A stretch of DNA of 64,000 bases from Kutzneria viridogrisea (lineage in GTDB: Bacteria > Actinomycetota > Actinomycetes > Mycobacteriales > Pseudonocardiaceae). The stretch lies in NCBI GenBank assembly GCA_014138725.1, contig JACJID010000004.1, positions 434,001 through 498,000 of the forward strand, given 5' to 3'. Under the pieces are notes generated by a model that had not been told where the DNA came from, did no database searches, and was given only the letters and a program-made list of their open reading frames with translations. Shown one piece after another: positions 9,638 to 17,186 of this stretch. Positions within the stretch are counted from its first letter, which is position 1, and the number at the start of each line of letters is the position of its first letter. Position numbers and translations under genes: made by a program.

Positions 9638-10291
9638 TCAGGCCCCCGGTGGCATCACCTTGTGACCACCCACGGTTTCCAGAGAATCGGAATCGAGGAT
9701 TCCGATTCGATACGCAATCGAGACCGCCTCGGCCCGGCCGTTGGCATCCAGCTTCCGGATGATGTTCTTGGCGTGAGTGCGCACGGTTTCCACAGAGACG
9801 AACAATCGCTCCGCCATCGCCCGGCTGCTCAACCCGTCCGCGATGAGCTCCAGGATTTCCGTCTCCCGGCTGGACAGCGGCCGCACCGGTCGTTCGACCT
9901 CACCGGCCCGCACCGCACCCTGGTAGGCGCCGCCGAACAGTTGCACCAAATAGGCCGCGGAGGCGGTGTTCAGCGCGACCTCGGAGGCGCCAGCGGCGAA
10001 GGCCGCCCGAGCCCGGTCCTGGGCGTCGGGCGTGCTCGCGATGAGCACCACCACCGGACAGGACAACCTGGTTTCCGTAAGGTTCCTTACCAGTTCGAAT
10101 TCGGGGTCGACCGCCTGGTCGAGCACGACCAACCCGGTGGGGTTGCTGGTGGTGAAGCGAAGCGCGGCGGTCGGCGAGGAGGCAGCACGGACCGAGCCGA
10201 CCTCAGGCACCTGGGCAGCGACCCGGGCGATTCCTATGCGAGTCAGCGGGGAGAATCCGACGATCAACACCTGACGCGCGTGGTTCGACAT
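9638..10291 (-). CDS. LuxR family regulator with degenerate receiver domain
   Basis: This 217-residue protein has a receiver-like domain (about 6-120) and a LuxR/NarL helix-turn-helix (about 137-200, LSSRETEILELIADGLSSRA). An Asp aligns with the phosphorylation site (Asp58 in VVLDQ). However, the acidic pair expected after beta-1 is replaced by VGFS, and the conserved Lys near beta-5 is Asn in EVALNT. It is therefore probably a phosphorylation-independent pseudo-receiver. The ATG at 10291 has GGGGAG six bases upstream and is preferred over a TTG nine codons earlier. No histidine kinase is adjacent. The wide palindrome-rich upstream region and the micro-ORF beyond it are possible targets. Confidence 0.88.
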   Translation of the reverse strand: MSNHARQVLIVGFSPLTRIGIARVAAQVPEVGSVRAASSPTAALRFTTSNPTGLVVLDQAVDPEFELVRNLTETRLSCPVVVLIASTPDAQDRARAAFAAGASEVALNTASAAYLVQLFGGAYQGAVRAGEVERPVRPLSSRETEILELIADGLSSRAMAERLFVSVETVRTHAKNIIRKLDANGRAEAVSIAYRIGILDSDSLETVGGHKVMPPGA

Positions 10292-10704
10292 AAGCGGCTC
10301 CCCAGGGTGGAACAACAACTAGGCGGGACCCGTGCAAGGATGTCACACGAACTGCGAAATGCGCTAACAGACGTGACCCACCAGGCAAACCGGTAACACC
10401 TGGTAGCGGAACGCATTGTTCCGCATCACCTGATCAGATCATCGGGTCGTGACATTTCTACTGTCCGTACCGTTGGAATGGAAAACCTTTTCCAACCTCG
10501 GCCTCCGGCCCCTCGGACTCACCCCGATGACAAGGCCCTCGACAGCCCTGTCGGCACGGGTGCGCAACCGCCCACACTGAGCCGAGCAAGCCTCGGATTC
10601 CGTGACCACCCAATTACGGCACGTACACGTCTCGGTAATACGCCCCGCGTTGACTGGGCGCTGCCCCGATCAGGGGCACTCCCTACACCGGAAGAAGGCA
10701 CGTC
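10292..10704. other. Structured intergenic region with multiple palindromes
   Basis: This 413-bp non-coding stretch separates the LuxR gene from the micro-ORF. It contains CCAGG/CCTGG at 10381-10403, a perfect 7-5-7 palindrome GCGGAAC-GCATT-GTTCCGC at 10406-10424, TGATCAGATCA at 10431-10441 and GGAAAACCTTTTCC at 10480-10493. Near its right end are TTGACT (10650-10655) and a hairpin TGCCCC-GATCA-GGGGCA (10662-10678). Longer ORFs reading through it lack coding bias. It probably holds operators and two divergent promoters. Confidence 0.5.
10650..10678 (+). promoter_or_regulatory. Candidate promoter and hairpin for the micro-ORF
   Basis: A -35-like TTGACT at 10650-10655 is followed at 17-bp spacing by a region overlapping the perfect hairpin at 10662-10678, which ends 12 bases before the ribosome binding site. 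The hairpin could be an operator or a leader element. The -10 box is not clear. Confidence 0.3.
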
Positions 10705-10773
10705 ATGGGGATCGTCGCCCAGCTGGACGCACTCGTCGCCTACCTGACCCACATCCTGCTCGGCGGGCTGTAG
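10705..10773 (+). CDS. Hydrophobic 22-residue micro-ORF
   Basis: ATG at 10705 opens a 22-codon frame that begins MGIVAQLDAL and ends THILLGGL. Fifteen or more residues are hydrophobic and only Asp8 and His16 are ionisable, so an amphipathic or membrane-inserted helix is expected. GAAGAAGG (10691-10698) is placed six bases before the ATG, and a perfect 11-bp hairpin follows the stop, so the unit has all signals of a real gene. The start resembles phenol-soluble-modulin-like peptides (MGI/V-A pattern), and small type I toxins are the other comparison; both are only analogies. It has one Thr and no Ser or Cys, so a lanthipeptide is unlikely. Confidence 0.5.
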   Translation: MGIVAQLDALVAYLTHILLGGL

Positions 10774-10779
10774 GCGCGA

Positions 10780-10816
10780 GGGGCGAGGGGGCCGCCAGCA
10801 CCGGTCCCCTCGCCCC
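10780..10816. terminator. Hairpin after the micro-ORF and siderophore reductase gene
   Basis: GGGGCGAGGGG (10780-10790) and its exact complement (10806-10816) form an 11-bp stem with a 15-nt loop, placed between the converging micro-ORF and reductase genes. It should terminate both. Confidence 0.6.
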
Positions 10817-10818
10817 GC

Positions 10819-11505
10819 TCACCGTCCGGTCCAGAACGCCCTCGTCACGACCTCCGCGCGCGGCAACCCCGGCCCGCGCCTGCCCCGCAGATACCGCCTC
10901 GCCCGGCGCACCGTCCTGACGTGGCCCGCCAGGTGGGCCACCGCCCCCACGGGCACGCGCTCCTCGCGCAGCCTCGCCAGCAGCGCCTCCCCCGGGCGGC
11001 CCGCGCTGGCCACCACCGTCACACCGGGCACCAACAGGCTCGCGCCGTCCAGGTCCTCGGCGGGCACCTCGATCACCCCGCACACCTCGGCCGAGGCGGG
11101 CACCGACTCCGCCAGCGACTGGAACAGGCCCACCGCGCTCGCGTCGCCGACCAGGAAGTACGCCAGGCCACGGCGGCACCTGGACAGCCGGCGCGGTCCC
11201 AGCAGCGCCACCCGGTCCCCCGCCGCCAGCGAGCGCGCCCACCGGGTCCCCGGACCGTCGCCCCGGTGCAACTGGAACACGATGCCCAGCCTGGACCCGC
11301 CCCCAGCCACCTCAGCGACCGTGTAGTGCCGGGTCACCCGCCGACCGACGCGGATGCCGACCGCGCAGCCGGGGGTCCACGGCGTCCCGGACAGCGGTTC
11401 ACCGGTGAAGGTGACCAGGCGCAGGCCGGGTGAGAGTTCCTCGACGGAGTCCACGGTGACCGGGCGGGCTCGCCGCCTTGCGAGCAGTGCGGGCGCTGAA
11501 GGCAT
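10819..11505 (-). CDS. Siderophore-interacting protein (ferric-siderophore reductase, ViuB-like)
   Basis: This 228-residue protein matches the siderophore-interacting FAD reductase family, which releases iron by reducing ferric siderophore complexes in the cytoplasm. The N-terminal beta-barrel carries RHYTVAEV (the FAD-binding R-x-Y-T/S signature) at about 59. The NAD(P)H-binding half has GPRRLSR and FLVGDASAVGLFQSL. The C-terminal W-type motif typical of the family appears shortened (HVRTVRRARRYLRGRRG). The gene stands alone. I see no perfect iron box upstream, so iron regulation is not demonstrated. Confidence 0.85.
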   Translation of the reverse strand: MPSAPALLARRRARPVTVDSVEELSPGLRLVTFTGEPLSGTPWTPGCAVGIRVGRRVTRHYTVAEVAGGGSRLGIVFQLHRGDGPGTRWARSLAAGDRVALLGPRRLSRCRRGLAYFLVGDASAVGLFQSLAESVPASAEVCGVIEVPAEDLDGASLLVPGVTVVASAGRPGEALLARLREERVPVGAVAHLAGHVRTVRRARRYLRGRRGPGLPRAEVVTRAFWTGR

Positions 11506-12003
11506 TGGGCCACCAGCCTTTCCGAGCGAACCTCCACTGAACTACAGCCGAGGGGCGGCAGGCAAGCCCGGTGTCCGCAACCTTTGCCGCAATGCGCAAC
11601 ATCTGTGTCCGATGTGTACTGAGGAGGCGAAAACCCGGCCCTGCGGGCCTACCGTGGGCGTGCGGGCGGTCTTCCGGCACGGACTGGGGGTGCCGGAAGG
11701 CCGTCTGGCGGCCAGGGTCGACCGGCTCAGCCCGCAGACCAGGCGGGCGGCCATCGAGGTGATCACTCAGGCGGCGCGGCCCGGCGCCGACCTGCGGTGG
11801 GTGTTGCGCGGTGACCGGGCGGCACGGGGTGCGAGGCCAGCTGCGCCGCAGGGAGCGCCAGCGCAGGCGAGGGCGACCGGGCGCGACCCACGAGCAGGCC
11901 GCGCAACGGTGCGGGAGTTCGGCGCCGGTGGCCGATCTGCTTGAGCAGTGCGGGTTCCGCCGACCGGCCGGTCACCAGATCGTCCACATCGGACAGTACG
12001 GCC
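11506..12003. other. Intergenic region with one doubtful ORF
   Basis: About 500 bp separate the siderophore reductase and the mannosyltransferase. A GTTGC-rich segment at 11573-11605 resembles a half of the IclR-type operator found elsewhere in the window but lacks complete arms. The only coding candidate is the frame at 11614-11944. Confidence 0.4.
11614..11944 (+). CDS. Hypothetical protein, doubtful
   Basis: This frame would encode 110 residues starting MCTEEAKTRP. The first ~70 codons show the G/C third-position bias of real genes here (RLAARVDRLSPQTRRAA region), but the rest is low-complexity Ala/Arg/Gly with weak bias. It may be a small real gene, a frameshifted remnant, or chance. The family is not recognised. 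The ribosome binding site is weak. Confidence 0.25.
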
Positions 12004-13557
12004 TCACTTCCAGCTGGGCAGCCAGAGTTCGGCCTGCCACTGCGCGGCACTGATCGGCACCCCGTTGAGCACCGGCCACAGCCAGACGAAGTTGGCCACC
12101 ACCAGTCCCACGTAGATGGCGACCACGAGCAGGCCGGTGTTGCGCCGCTCGCTGCCCGCCCTGGCCCTGCCGATGATGTCCCCGCAGGCGAGCACAAGCC
12201 CGAGCACGAGGAAGGGGGCCATCGGCGTGGTGTAGAAGAAGAACATCTGCCGCGACATCGTGGTGAACCAGGGCAGCAGCCCGGCCATGTAGCCGACCAT
12301 GACTGCGGCGTGCCGCCAGTCCAGGCGGGCGAAGGCGCGCCACAGCGACCAGCCGATCATCGGCAACGCCAGCCACCACATGGCCGGGGTGCCGATCAGC
12401 ATCTGCGCGCTGACGCACTGGCTGGAGCCGCAGCCCGCCGCGTACGGGCTTGGGCTCTGCTCGATGTAGTAGAGCATCGGGCGCAGGCCCATCGGCCAGG
12501 TCCAGGGCTTGGACTCCCAGGGGTGTGTTCCGTAGTTCGCATTGGTGAGCGACTCGTGGAACGCCAGCACGTCCTGCTGGTAGACCAGCAGCGAGCTCAA
12601 CGCGTTCGCGGCCACATGCCGGTCGAACCCGGTCTCGCTGCCGAACCAGGCCCACCACGAGCCGAAGTACACCAGCAGGGCGATGCCGACGATCGCCCAC
12701 AACGCGAGCGCCACGTCCCGGACGGCCGTGCCGAGCCACGGTCGTTCCACCCCGGCGGCACGCCGTGCGGTGGCGTCCCACACCACGCTGAGCAGGCCGA
12801 ACGCGGCGATGAAGTACAGGCCGTTCCACTTGACCGCGCACATCAGCCCCAGTGACACGCCCGCGGCCAGCCGCCACCAGCGAAAGCCCAGCCTCGGGCC
12901 CCACTGGGACTCCCCGCCCCAGCCCTCACTGGCCGCGGTGGCCAGGCGGGACCGGACCACGTCCCGGTCGACCAGCAGGCAGCCGAAGGCCGCGATGACG
13001 AACAGCTCGCCGAAGATGTCGAGCATGCCCATGCGGGCCTGCACGTGGCTGACCCCGTCGCAGATCAGCAGCACCCCGGCCAGCGCGCCGAGCATGGTGG
13101 AGCGGGTCAGCCGCCGCCCGATCCGCACGATCAGGAACACGCACAGGGTGCCCGCGACCGCGGGGGCGAACCGCCAGCCCCAGCCGTCGTAGCCGAACAG
13201 CCACTCCCCCGTGGCGATCAGGTACTTCCCGAGTGGCGGGTGCACCACGAGTTTGTAGCCCGGATCGTCCTCGTAGCCGCCGTTGCGCAGCATCTGCCAG
13301 GCCTGCGGCACGTAGTGCTTCTCGTCGAAGACCGGGGTGCCCTTGTCCGTGGGCCAGCCCAGGTTCCAGAACCGCACCAGGCCGCCGAGCACCGTGAGCG
13401 ACAGGGTCACCAGCCAGCCCCGCAGCCGGTCGGTCGGCGGGAACGGCCCCAGCCGCCGCACCGGGTCGGCCGAGGGCGGGGGCTCGGCCGGGGGCACCTC
13501 GCCCACGTCCACGACCAGGTCGGAGTCGGCCGGGGCGGCGGTCTGCACGGCGGTCAC
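12004..13557 (-). CDS. pmt: Dolichyl-phosphate-mannose-protein mannosyltransferase, copy 1
   Basis: This 517-residue polytopic membrane enzyme transfers mannose from polyprenyl phosphate mannose to Ser/Thr of proteins exported by the Sec pathway. After a cytoplasmic N-terminal tail, the first extracytoplasmic loop carries the PMT signature around FDEKHYVPQAWQMLRNG and VVHPPLGKYLIA. Later motifs KWNGLYFIAAFG and THPWESKPWTWPMG fit GT39-type enzymes, and about ten membrane helices are visible. The GTG at 13557 is chosen because the frame further upstream lies inside the TetR gene. A close paralogue lies at 42626-44197. Confidence 0.93.
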   Translation of the reverse strand: MTAVQTAAPADSDLVVDVGEVPPAEPPPSADPVRRLGPFPPTDRLRGWLVTLSLTVLGGLVRFWNLGWPTDKGTPVFDEKHYVPQAWQMLRNGGYEDDPGYKLVVHPPLGKYLIATGEWLFGYDGWGWRFAPAVAGTLCVFLIVRIGRRLTRSTMLGALAGVLLICDGVSHVQARMGMLDIFGELFVIAAFGCLLVDRDVVRSRLATAASEGWGGESQWGPRLGFRWWRLAAGVSLGLMCAVKWNGLYFIAAFGLLSVVWDATARRAAGVERPWLGTAVRDVALALWAIVGIALLVYFGSWWAWFGSETGFDRHVAANALSSLLVYQQDVLAFHESLTNANYGTHPWESKPWTWPMGLRPMLYYIEQSPSPYAAGCGSSQCVSAQMLIGTPAMWWLALPMIGWSLWRAFARLDWRHAAVMVGYMAGLLPWFTTMSRQMFFFYTTPMAPFLVLGLVLACGDIIGRARAGSERRNTGLLVVAIYVGLVVANFVWLWPVLNGVPISAAQWQAELWLPSWK

Positions 13558-13589
13558 GGGAGCCGATGGTAAAGCAGGGCTTGGGGCGT

Positions 13590-14729
13590 TCAGGTGAAGA
13601 GCAGGGCGCGAGCCACCGCGCCGAGCCGCCCGGCGACGGCCGGGCCGCGCACCAGGTGCGGGGTCCGCGCCACGTCGGCGATCACGATCAGCGCGCCGCG
13701 TACCCGCAGGTGGGCGTCGCGCTGGGACAGCTCGGGCCGGTGCGCCCGCAGCAGCGAGACCCACTCGGTGATCAGCTCGCGTTGCGCCATGCGCACCTGG
13801 TTGCGCTCCGCGAGAGGCAGGTTGCCGATTTCGGTGACCAGGGCGCCCATGAGTTGCCGATGACGCAACGCGAAGCGCACGTGCCCGTCGACCAGCAGGT
13901 CCAGCGCGTGCCCGTGGCTGGTGGCCACCCGCAGGACCTCGTGCAGGTCGAGCCAGAGCGCCTCGGTGCCCCGGTTCAGCGCGGCGAGCAGGATCTCGGT
14001 CTTGCTGGCGAAGTGGTTGTAGACGCTGGGCCCGGCGATGGCCGCGGCGGCGCCGATCTCGGCCATGCTCACCGACTGGTAGCCGTGCTCACCGAACAGC
14101 CGGGTCGCCGCCGCGAGCAGCGCCTCCCGCCTGCTCACCGGGGCCAGCCCGGCCGTGTCTCCCGGGGGTGTAGCCGCCTCACCGGCGTCCGGCAGCCGCA
14201 CCGCGCAGATCGCGCTGGTCATCGCCACCAGCACTGGGACGTCCAGCTCGACCGTGTGGTGCGCGGTGCTGCCCAGTGCGCAGAGCACGGCCCAGCCGAG
14301 CAAGTCGGCGTCGGCGGCCGAGAGCTCCGCGCGGTGCTCGCCGATCCCCTCGGCCAGCCGCTGGTTGACCTCGCGGAACCGCCTGCGCAGCACCTGCTGG
14401 TTGGCGGCGGGCAGGTGCCGGGCCTCCCGCTCCCAGAGCAGGCCCAGCTCGCGGCCGTGCACGGTGCCCTCGGCCAGCCGGGTCAGCATCGCGTCCAGCC
14501 CGCCACCGGCCGAGGTGACCGCGTACAGCCGCTCGAAGGAATCACTGACCGCACTGTCCAGAAGGGACTGCTTGTCCCGGAAGTGCCGGTACAGCGCGCC
14601 CGCCGTGATGCCGACCGCGCCAGCGATGTCGGCCATGCTCACGTTGTGGTAGCCCACCTCGTGGAAGCACACCGAGGCCGCGGACAGGATCTGCTGCTTG
14701 CGGTCCTTGGGGCGGCGGGCCCGGGTCAG
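13590..14729 (-). CDS. Tandem double TetR family regulator
   Basis: This 379-residue protein contains two complete TetR modules. The first helix-turn-helix is at about 12-55 (KQQILSAASVCFHEVGYHNV then ITAGALYRHFRDK), the second at about 200-245 (REALLAAATRLFGEHG then IAGPSVYNHFASK). No ATG, GTG or TTG fits the N-terminus. The best start is a CTG at 14729 that overlaps the stop of the acyl-CoA synthetase, so it is translationally coupled. It probably regulates the upstream synthetase operon in response to an acyl-CoA; this is inferred from context. Confidence 0.85.
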   Translation of the reverse strand: MTRARRPKDRKQQILSAASVCFHEVGYHNVSMADIAGAVGITAGALYRHFRDKQSLLDSAVSDSFERLYAVTSAGGGLDAMLTRLAEGTVHGRELGLLWEREARHLPAANQQVLRRRFREVNQRLAEGIGEHRAELSAADADLLGWAVLCALGSTAHHTVELDVPVLVAMTSAICAVRLPDAGEAATPPGDTAGLAPVSRREALLAAATRLFGEHGYQSVSMAEIGAAAAIAGPSVYNHFASKTEILLAALNRGTEALWLDLHEVLRVATSHGHALDLLVDGHVRFALRHRQLMGALVTEIGNLPLAERNQVRMAQRELITEWVSLLRAHRPELSQRDAHLRVRGALIVIADVARTPHLVRGPAVAGRLGAVARALLFT

Positions 14730-16291
14730 TGCACCGATCGTTCCGCCTCGTTCCAGTAGACCTTGCGCAGTTCCCGCTTGAGGATCTTGCCCGCCCCGGA
14801 CACCGGCAGCGCCTCGACGAACTCCACGCTGCGCGGTGCCTTGTACCCGGCGATGAACTGCTTGCAGTGCTCGCGCAGCTCCTCCTCGCCCGCCGAGGCC
14901 CCGGGCAGCAGCACGACCACGGCGTGCACCCGCTCGCCCCACCCCTTGTCGGGCACGCCGATCACCGCGCAGGAGGCCACCGAGGGGTGCTTGGCCAGCG
15001 CGTTCTCCACCTCGGCCGAGTACACGTTCTCCCCACCGGAGACGATCATGTCCTTGATCCGGTCCACGATGTACAGGTAGCCGCGCTCGTCCAGGTAGCC
15101 GCCGTCCCCGGTGTGCATCCAGCCCCCGCGCAGCGCCTGCTCGGTCTCCTCGGGCTTGTTCCAGTAGCCCAGCATGACGTGCCCGCCGCGCACCACGACC
15201 TCGCCGACGGTGCCGGTGGGCACCTCGTTGTCCTCGGCGTCGACCACCCGCACCTGGGCGTGTGGCCCGGCGCGCCCCGCCGACCGGCGCAGCTGCGGGT
15301 CCTCGTGGTCCTCGGCCATCAGCATGGTGGCCACCGGCGACAGCTCGGTCATGCCGTACGCCTGAGTGAGCCGCACCTCGGGCAGCAGGGCGGCGGTCCG
15401 TTGCAGTACCGCGTCGGAGATGACCGAGGCCCCGTAGAGCAGTTGGCGCAGGCTGGACAGGTCCGCCTCGCGTGCGGCCGGGTGGTCGACCAGCAGCTGG
15501 ATCATCGTCGGCACCAGCAGCACGTCGGTGACCCGGTGCCGCTGCACCGCCTCGATCACCTTGACCGGGTCGAACATCGGGATGATCACGTGTGTGCCGC
15601 CGAGCAGGTTGCGGCCCACCCAGGAGGCCAGGTCGGCCAGGTGGAACATGGGCGCGGCGTGTAGCAGCCGCCCGCCCGGCTGCACGAACCCGCAGGCCGC
15701 GCTGCCCAGTGCGGACACCATCAGGTTGGCGTGGCTGAGCATGACGCCCTTGGGGTGGCCGGTGGTGCCGCCGGTGTAGAAGACCCCGGCGAGATCGTCC
15801 CCGCTGCGGTAGGCGTCGGGCACCGGCTCGTGCGCCGCGACCAGTTCCTCGTAGGACAGGGCGCCCTCCGGGGTCGGCCCCTCGCCGCAGTGGATCACCG
15901 TGCGCAGCTGCGGGCACTGCTGGCGCAGCGCGGGCAGCATCGCGCTGAACACGTCGTCGACCAGCAGCACCTCGGTGCCCGAGTCCACCAGCGAGTAGGC
16001 GATCTCCGCCGGGCTCCAGCGGATGTTCACCGGGTTGACCACCGCCCCGGCCCAGGGCACCGCGAGGAGGTACTCGTGGTAGCGGTCGGAGTTCAGCGCC
16101 AGGATCGCCACCCGGTCGCCCACGCCGACGCCAAGCCCGTGCAGCGCACCCGCCAGCCGGGCCACCCGGTCCGCGCACTCCGCCCAGGTCCTGGTGCGCT
16201 CACCGAAGATCGTCGCGGGCAGGTCGGGATTGTGCTGGCAGGCCCTGTGCAGCGGCTGGGTCAGGTACACGGCTGTCCGCCTCCTCGCCAT
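14726..16291 (-). CDS. AMP-dependent acyl-CoA synthetase/ligase
   Basis: This 521-residue enzyme activates a carboxylic acid to its acyl-adenylate and then acyl-CoA. The P-loop-like motif YTGGTTGHPKGVMLSH is at about 172, the A5 region YGMTELSPVATM at about 315, the hinge DRIKDMIVSGGENVYSAE near 417, and the catalytic Lys in GKILKRELRKVYW near the C-terminus. It resembles medium/long-chain fatty acid ligases. The gene is translationally coupled to the tandem TetR regulator downstream, so a fatty-acid or aromatic-acid degradation role is likely. The substrate is not determined. Confidence 0.92.
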   Translation of the reverse strand: MARRRTAVYLTQPLHRACQHNPDLPATIFGERTRTWAECADRVARLAGALHGLGVGVGDRVAILALNSDRYHEYLLAVPWAGAVVNPVNIRWSPAEIAYSLVDSGTEVLLVDDVFSAMLPALRQQCPQLRTVIHCGEGPTPEGALSYEELVAAHEPVPDAYRSGDDLAGVFYTGGTTGHPKGVMLSHANLMVSALGSAACGFVQPGGRLLHAAPMFHLADLASWVGRNLLGGTHVIIPMFDPVKVIEAVQRHRVTDVLLVPTMIQLLVDHPAAREADLSSLRQLLYGASVISDAVLQRTAALLPEVRLTQAYGMTELSPVATMLMAEDHEDPQLRRSAGRAGPHAQVRVVDAEDNEVPTGTVGEVVVRGGHVMLGYWNKPEETEQALRGGWMHTGDGGYLDERGYLYIVDRIKDMIVSGGENVYSAEVENALAKHPSVASCAVIGVPDKGWGERVHAVVVLLPGASAGEEELREHCKQFIAGYKAPRSVEFVEALPVSGAGKILKRELRKVYWNEAERSVH

Positions 16292-16315
16292 CGAGTGCAG
16301 ATCAGGCTATTCCTC

Positions 16316-16387
16316 GTTCACTTAACACCACAAGACCGCGTCATGACGCGAGTGGCGGGCAGGATGACCGGAATGGCGGTTCACTTA
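16316..16387. promoter_or_regulatory. Repeated GTTCACTTA boxes around a palindrome
   Basis: GTTCACTTA occurs at 16316-16324 and 16379-16387, and a perfect palindrome CGCGTCATGACGCG lies between them at 16337-16350. The site sits between the acyl-CoA synthetase and the divergent response regulator operon. The boxes could be operators for the tandem TetR protein or for the response regulator. Confidence 0.35.
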
Positions 16388-16490
16388 GTGCGAGTTGTGA
16401 CGAACCTGTTCGGGCCTGGTGACGGTCCCGTTCCCGCCGGGCCGCCGCGCCGCGAGCTGTCCATAATGGTCACGAGGAGGGGAGCCGCCC

Positions 16491-17186
16491 TTGTGCGCAC
16501 AGGTCCTGGTCGCCGACGACGACACCAAGCAGGCCGAGCTGGTCCGCCGCTACCTGGAGCGGGAGGGCCACCGGGTGCTCGTGGTGCACGACGGGCGCGC
16601 GGCGTTGGAGCGCACTCGTGAGCTGCGGCCCGACCTGCTGGTGCTGGACGTGATGATGCCCAGGGTGGACGGGCTGGACGTCTGCCGGGTGCTGCGCGCC
16701 GAGCACAACCACGTGCCGGTGCTCATGCTGACGGCCCGCTCCACCGAGGACGACCTGCTGCTGGGCTTGGACCTGGGCGCCGACGACTACCTGACCAAGC
16801 CGTACAGCCCGCGCGAGCTGATGGCCAGGGTGCGTGCGCTGCTGCGCCGGGTGACCCGTGCCGAGGCCCGCGCCGAACGACCGCTGGTGGTCGGCGACCT
16901 GGTGGTGGACCCGGTGCGGCACGAACTGACCGTGGGCGGGCGGCTGATCGAGTGCACGCCCTCGGAGTTCCAGATCATGCTGGTGCTGGCCTCGCAGCCG
17001 GAGCGGGTCTTCACCCGCAGGCAGCTGCTGGAGCAGGCGCACGGGGTGGACGGCTACATCTCCGAGCGGACCATCGACGTGCGGGTGATGAACCTGCGCA
17101 AGAAGATCGAGCGCGATCCGCGCAACCCGGTCTACCTGACCACGGTGTACGGAGTGGGGTACCGGCTCAGTGACCGCCCGGCCTGA
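16491..17186 (+). CDS. OmpR/PhoB family response regulator
   Basis: This 231-residue protein has a receiver domain with the acidic pair in VLVADDD, phospho-Asp in LLVLDVMMP and the conserved Lys in YLTKPYS, followed by an OmpR-type winged helix ending VYLTTVYGVGYRL. It is the first gene of a six-gene operon and its end overlaps the kinase by 17 bases. A TTG start at 16491 is chosen because GAGGAGGGGA lies seven bases upstream. It probably activates the downstream ABC transporter genes in response to envelope stress or an antimicrobial. Confidence 0.92.
   Translation: MCAQVLVADDDTKQAELVRRYLEREGHRVLVVHDGRAALERTRELRPDLLVLDVMMPRVDGLDVCRVLRAEHNHVPVLMLTARSTEDDLLLGLDLGADDYLTKPYSPRELMARVRALLRRVTRAEARAERPLVVGDLVVDPVRHELTVGGRLIECTPSEFQIMLVLASQPERVFTRRQLLEQAHGVDGYISERTIDVRVMNLRKKIERDPRNPVYLTTVYGVGYRLSDRPA

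Noticed and set aside
10478-10747. 89-codon plus-strand frame over the palindrome region
   Set aside because: No ribosome binding site, mixed codon bias and a Pro/Thr/Arg-rich composition. The 22-codon frame in another phase has better signals.
10705-10773. Lanthipeptide precursor
   Set aside because: It has one Thr and no Cys or Ser, and no modification enzymes are present in the window.
11573-11605. GTTGC-rich element upstream of the siderophore reductase as a fifth IclR site
   Set aside because: Only one element has near-complete arms (GTTGC-N7-GGCAA) and the second has no GCAAC arm. The gene is unrelated to choline use.
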